Origin: CAILZL01 sp963748005
GTDB taxonomy: Bacteria; Pseudomonadota; Gammaproteobacteria; Steroidobacterales; Steroidobacteraceae
Assembly: GCA_963748005.1 (NCBI GenBank)
Contig: CAVVHH010000002.1
Coordinates: forward strand, 2,480,001 to 2,544,000
Direction: 5' to 3'
Length of the DNA: 64,000 nt
Positions within the stretch are counted from its first letter, which is position 1; the number at the start of each line of letters is the position of its first letter. Below the pieces are notes generated by a model. That model did not search any database and was not told the DNA's origin. It saw only the letters and a program-made list of their open reading frames with translations. The position numbers and the translations under genes were made by a program. Positions 61,062-64,000 of the stretch are shown here, in pieces.

Positions 61062-61196
61062 ATGGTTGACTCCCGGCGGACTGATAGCGCGGGCCGGCAT
61101 TGAGTTCCAACGTGTAACCCACAGTCGTTGCAGGGTGCAGTAAGCGTTTGCATACTGCACCGACAAACAAGTTGGATAAACAAGTCACTTGTCTGA

Positions 61197-61224
61197 TGTG
61201 GCGCAGTGTGAAGACTTGGTGCGC
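61197..61224 (+). repeat. Direct repeat, copy 2
   Basis: The copy after the FHA gene; 25 of 28 bases match 60121-60148. Confidence 0.7.
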
Positions 61225-61325
61225 CCTGCACCCACTTGCTCGAACGATCGGTAAGACTCAGAGGCAGGTGAAGCCAATGGTCTTTCGTTGCCGAGGTCAA
61301 TGACGTTGACCAGGAAGATCTTGGT

Positions 61326-61403
61326 TCACTGCGGCATCTTCAAACCCGCCGCCTCGTAGAACGTCTCCAGCGATCCCATCATGCTGCCGATTCCGTAGAT
61401 CAT
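61326..61403 (-). CDS. Possible 25-residue peptide after the PepSY gene
   Basis: A short open frame, ATG at 61403 to TGA at 61326, just beyond and in the same frame as the TAG stop of the PepSY gene. It reads MIYGIGSMMGSLETF and ends GLKMPQ. The duplicate at 50.5 kb preserves the C-terminal part (FYDAAGLKMPQ) with mostly synonymous or conservative changes, despite a two-base deletion upstream. That hints at coding constraint, but no ribosome site was found. Confidence 0.35.
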   Translation of the reverse strand: MIYGIGSMMGSLETFYEAAGLKMPQ

Positions 61404-61430
61404 CGCGCCGCGTTTCTGGCCGGCCCGCCG

Positions 61431-62639
61431 CTATGACCAGAACAGTCCGCGGTGACCGAGCTTGCGCCGCTTGCTCCAGAGATCGAAGTAAATTGCCGCC
61501 CCGGAAATCGCCAGGAACAGCATCGACAGGCCGGTGAAAAGGCTGATGAACCTGCCAGGCAGCCCGAGGAAATCGCCGTCGTGGATGCGCTTGAAGGTCT
61601 GACTCGTCTGCCAGCCGAAGGGTTGACCCGTCGCGGGATAGGTCGGACCCGACAGGCTGGCGACGCGACCCGTCGCGGTCACGAATGCCACCTGTCGGGT
61701 ATTCTCGCCTTCGCCGCTGACGACCACGCCCTGTGGTATGCCGGCGAAATAGCGCAAGCGGATCACCTTGATGGGTTCGTTTGGAGCTTCCTTGCGATGG
61801 GCCATCAGGATCGCGTGCAGCATGGCAGGTAGCTCGGTGTCGCTCAGCGGTGAGGACACGTCCGCTGTCAGGCCCGGACGGCCACCATGCATCAGTTGAT
61901 AGACGCGGACGCCTGCAGTGCCGATCGCCAGCACGGTACCGCTGAACACGACCACGACAAGGAATGTCGCAGCAGTGAGCGCGATGGAACGGTGCAGCGT
62001 GCGCCATCGCCCACCCGCCGACCAGTAAGGCGAGCGTCGTCCCATGCGGGCGCGGGAAGTCATGAGCCGGAAGTAGAGGGCAATGCCGCTGACGACGACG
62101 ATGCACAGGGTGATGCCGACGGCGACGAACAAGAATGGGGAATAGAAGCCGTACGCGGTCATGCGGTGAATGTTCTTGATCGTGATGCGAAACGAAGGAC
62201 CGTCGCCCACTGACGGCAAGACGAGTTCTGCCGCAGTGTCGGGACCTGCCAGCACGGCGCCGGTGGTGGCGTCGAAGCGCAGCAGCTTGCCTTCGGAGGC
62301 GACCTGCCCGATCGGCTTGTCGTCGGACATGCGAAGTTCGACGAAGCGCAGCGACGTGCCTGCGGCAACAGTGCGTGCCGAGCTGACGACAGTGGTCAGG
62401 GCGCGGTCGAAGTCAAACGCTGCCGGCAGGGCAGGGGCGTCGTAGTCGGCGTCGGTCACGACCTGAAAATTCTGCGGGCCGTTGCGCCCCTGGCGCATCG
62501 ACTGAAGGTTGGGATCACTCGCCGGTGCATGGCTCAGCAGCGTCCACAAGTCGGTCAGCTGGATCAGTGTGCCGGTAGCGCCGAGGTAGAGCGCGAGGAA
62601 CACGGCGAAGACTGCGAGATAGCGATGTAGCCTCTGCAC
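61431..62639 (-). CDS. PepSY-associated membrane protein
   Basis: A 402-residue inner-membrane protein. Four helices are seen: about 5-27, 167-190, 218-240 and 375-395. The two periplasmic PepSY-like parts lie at about 75-160 and 262-350 (RFVELRMSDDKPIGQV and KVIRLRYFAGIPQGVV). It resembles PepSY_TM proteins found beside siderophore receptors, where they may reduce ferric-siderophore complexes; no receptor is in this window. A 3' fragment of the same gene occurs at 50.6 kb. Confidence 0.88.
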   Translation of the reverse strand: MQRLHRYLAVFAVFLALYLGATGTLIQLTDLWTLLSHAPASDPNLQSMRQGRNGPQNFQVVTDADYDAPALPAAFDFDRALTTVVSSARTVAAGTSLRFVELRMSDDKPIGQVASEGKLLRFDATTGAVLAGPDTAAELVLPSVGDGPSFRITIKNIHRMTAYGFYSPFLFVAVGITLCIVVVSGIALYFRLMTSRARMGRRSPYWSAGGRWRTLHRSIALTAATFLVVVVFSGTVLAIGTAGVRVYQLMHGGRPGLTADVSSPLSDTELPAMLHAILMAHRKEAPNEPIKVIRLRYFAGIPQGVVVSGEGENTRQVAFVTATGRVASLSGPTYPATGQPFGWQTSQTFKRIHDGDFLGLPGRFISLFTGLSMLFLAISGAAIYFDLWSKRRKLGHRGLFWS

Positions 62640-62778
62640 GATGATTCCCCGAAGTCGACTCTGTAATTTAGTTATTAGAACTTATCTTAAAAATTGCTTG
62701 TGGCTTATTTTTGTTGGATCGGTGGGTCATGCGGGCACTTGATGAAGCTCTTCTCGTACTCGCAATCCAATCGTGCTG

Positions 62779-64000
62779 TCACCATCCCAGAATCTGGCGC
62801 CTGCGACGGACGTCGGCGCCACCGCGTAGTGTGTTCGACTGCGGCTCCATGCCTGCGGCCACCAGGGCGGTCGAAATGCCGTAGGCATCCACCAATTCAA
62901 CCCGATGGCCGCGGCTAAGCAGTGCAGCGATGACTTCCGCAGGAATACGATTTTCGATCTCGATCACACCCGGTGCATCGCGCTTGTCATCGAACGACTG
63001 ATGGAAATGCAGTGACTCGACACGTGGCGCCTCGATGGCCTGCTGCAGGTTCTGCCCGCCCAGGATGATGTTGAGCAACGTCTGCACAATGTGCTGGTCC
63101 TGACTGTCCCCGCCCGGCGTGCCGACCGCGAGAAAGGGCTTGCCTGCGCGCGTGACGATGGTGGGCGTCAACGTGGTTCGGGGCCGTTTGCCTCCCTTCA
63201 GCACGTTGGGACTTGCCGGGTCCAGATCGAAAACTGTCATGCGGTTGCTGAGCGGCACACCGGTATCGCCAGCAATGTACGCACCGCCGCTGAGCCAGCC
63301 TGAACTCGGTGTCGAACTGAACAGATTGCCGTGCGCATCCACGATCTCGATCGCAGTCGTGTCGCTGGGAAGGCCGCCGCGCACTTTGAGCTGGCGGGGT
63401 ATGAATGCAGAAGCGGGACGCGCGCCGCGCTGATGTGCGTATGGGTCACCGTAGCGGTGCTGTAACGACCCACGCGATCCAATCAACGCCGCGCGCTCGG
63501 CAGCGTAGCGCTTCGACAGCAGGCCTTCGGCGGGAATGTCGGCGTAGAGTGGATCGCCGAACCACGCATTGCGATCGTCGTATGCCAGCTTGATCGCCTC
63601 GATCAGCGTGTGCAAATACAGCTCGTCCCCGTGGGACATCTTGTCGATGCCGGCGGCTTCGAGAATGTTCAGCGTGAGCAGTAATGCCGGCCCCTGACTC
63701 CAGAAACCGGCCTTGTGGATGTCGTAGCCCTGGAAGCGTGTGCTGACCGCAGCTTCAAGCCGGCCGCGGTAGATGGCGAGATCCTCGTAACTCAGCAAAC
63801 CGCCATCAGCCTGCACGGCCGCTGCGATGCGCCTGGCCACATCACCCTTGTAGAACACGTCGCGTCCGGCCTCGATGGCCTGCCTGCGGTTGGCGCCTTT
63901 CTTGAGCGCTGCAGCTTCAGCCTCGACGATGACGCGCAAAGTGGCCGCCAGATTGGGCTGACGAAAAATCTCGCCGAGATCGGGAACGCGCCCTTCGGGG
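62779..64000 (-). CDS. ggt: Gamma-glutamyltransferase (partial, 5' end outside)
   Basis: The C-terminal 406 residues of a gamma-glutamyltransferase; the start lies right of the window. It cleaves gamma-glutamyl bonds of glutathione in the periplasm. The maturation and catalytic threonine is in GLPSDTTAIEIVDAHGN; substrate-binding SSTPSSGWLSG and GTPGGDSQDQHIVQTLLNI are typical. The N-terminal visible part (GRVPDLGEIFRQPNLAATL) is the helical region before the small subunit. The frame is open to the window edge. Confidence 0.95.
   Translation of the reverse strand, partial: PEGRVPDLGEIFRQPNLAATLRVIVEAEAAALKKGANRRQAIEAGRDVFYKGDVARRIAAAVQADGGLLSYEDLAIYRGRLEAAVSTRFQGYDIHKAGFWSQGPALLLTLNILEAAGIDKMSHGDELYLHTLIEAIKLAYDDRNAWFGDPLYADIPAEGLLSKRYAAERAALIGSRGSLQHRYGDPYAHQRGARPASAFIPRQLKVRGGLPSDTTAIEIVDAHGNLFSSTPSSGWLSGGAYIAGDTGVPLSNRMTVFDLDPASPNVLKGGKRPRTTLTPTIVTRAGKPFLAVGTPGGDSQDQHIVQTLLNIILGGQNLQQAIEAPRVESLHFHQSFDDKRDAPGVIEIENRIPAEVIAALLSRGHRVELVDAYGISTALVAAGMEPQSNTLRGGADVRRRRQILGW

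Noticed and set aside
62640..62720. AT-rich segment upstream of the PepSY gene resembling a Fur box
   Set aside because: It does not match the 19-bp Fur consensus closely enough.
1..64000. CRISPR arrays, rRNA, tRNA and complete insertion sequences
   Set aside because: No regular spaced repeats, no rRNA or tRNA folds and no transposase or integrase was seen.

Overview
The window is 64 kb of GC-rich chromosomal DNA from a gammaproteobacterium. The evidence is gene order as much as content: divergent rhlB | trxA-rho, the block groEL-groES-cutA-(insert)-dsbD-tlpA-aroQ-accB-accC-prmA-DUF3426-dusB-fis-purH-purD, a homospermidine synthase, and a groE promoter that combines a heat-shock sigma-32 site with a CIRCE (HrcA) operator. 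The Xanthomonadales/Nevskiales/Steroidobacter neighbourhood is my best guess; that is inference. No rRNA, tRNA or CRISPR array was recognised.

Layout. 1-3 kb: end of a metZ-type sulfhydrylase gene, a glycine-rich RRM RNA-binding protein with a long leader, and two overlapping unknown genes. 3-10 kb: mostly leftward genes (unknown, Nudix hydrolase, small protein, speA arginine decarboxylase, sulfurtransferase), then GST and homospermidine synthase rightward, and greB leftward; speA and hss point to polyamine synthesis. 10-14 kb: small conserved gene, two-hairpin RNA segment, lemA with two TPM-domain genes, and an L,D-transpeptidase lipoprotein. 14-18 kb: rhlB, trxA, rho; both rhlB and rho carry long low-complexity R/G-rich extensions. 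18-22 kb: two tandem membrane-anchored TPR paralogues fused into one reading frame by an apparent one-base loss. 22.5-30 kb: DUF1800/DUF1501 pair, a papain-like peptidase joined to an alpha/beta-hydrolase domain, DUF2721, ribosomal protein THX (30 codons), an orphan CheD-like protein, a GNAT acetyltransferase and a YheU-type protein. 30-47.6 kb: the conserved housekeeping block listed above, interrupted between dsbD and cutA by an overlapping sensor kinase and periplasmic binding protein pair.

47.7-62.6 kb is accessory DNA. It holds a small protein with a nucleotidyltransferase (toxin-antitoxin-like), an AT-richer OLD-family ATPase/Toprim nuclease, a truncated second copy of a PepSY gene, tandem paralogous lipoproteins, a diheme peroxidase lipoprotein with Ig-like domains, an exported creatininase-family protein, a ceramidase-like lipoprotein, an FHA protein between direct repeats, and the intact PepSY gene. 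Pieces of two genes recur here (PepSY 3' end, nucleotidyltransferase 3' end), so the segment has been rearranged by duplication. A gamma-glutamyltransferase gene runs off the right edge.

Intergenic repeats are frequent: three paired REP-like palindromes (after hss, between purD and purH, between prmA and accC), a 23-bp inverted repeat after the DUF1501 gene, a large CCCTCTCCC-type palindrome between DUF1800 and DUF1501, and GTCATTCCCGCG-type repeats (after the L,D-transpeptidase and between groES and groEL).
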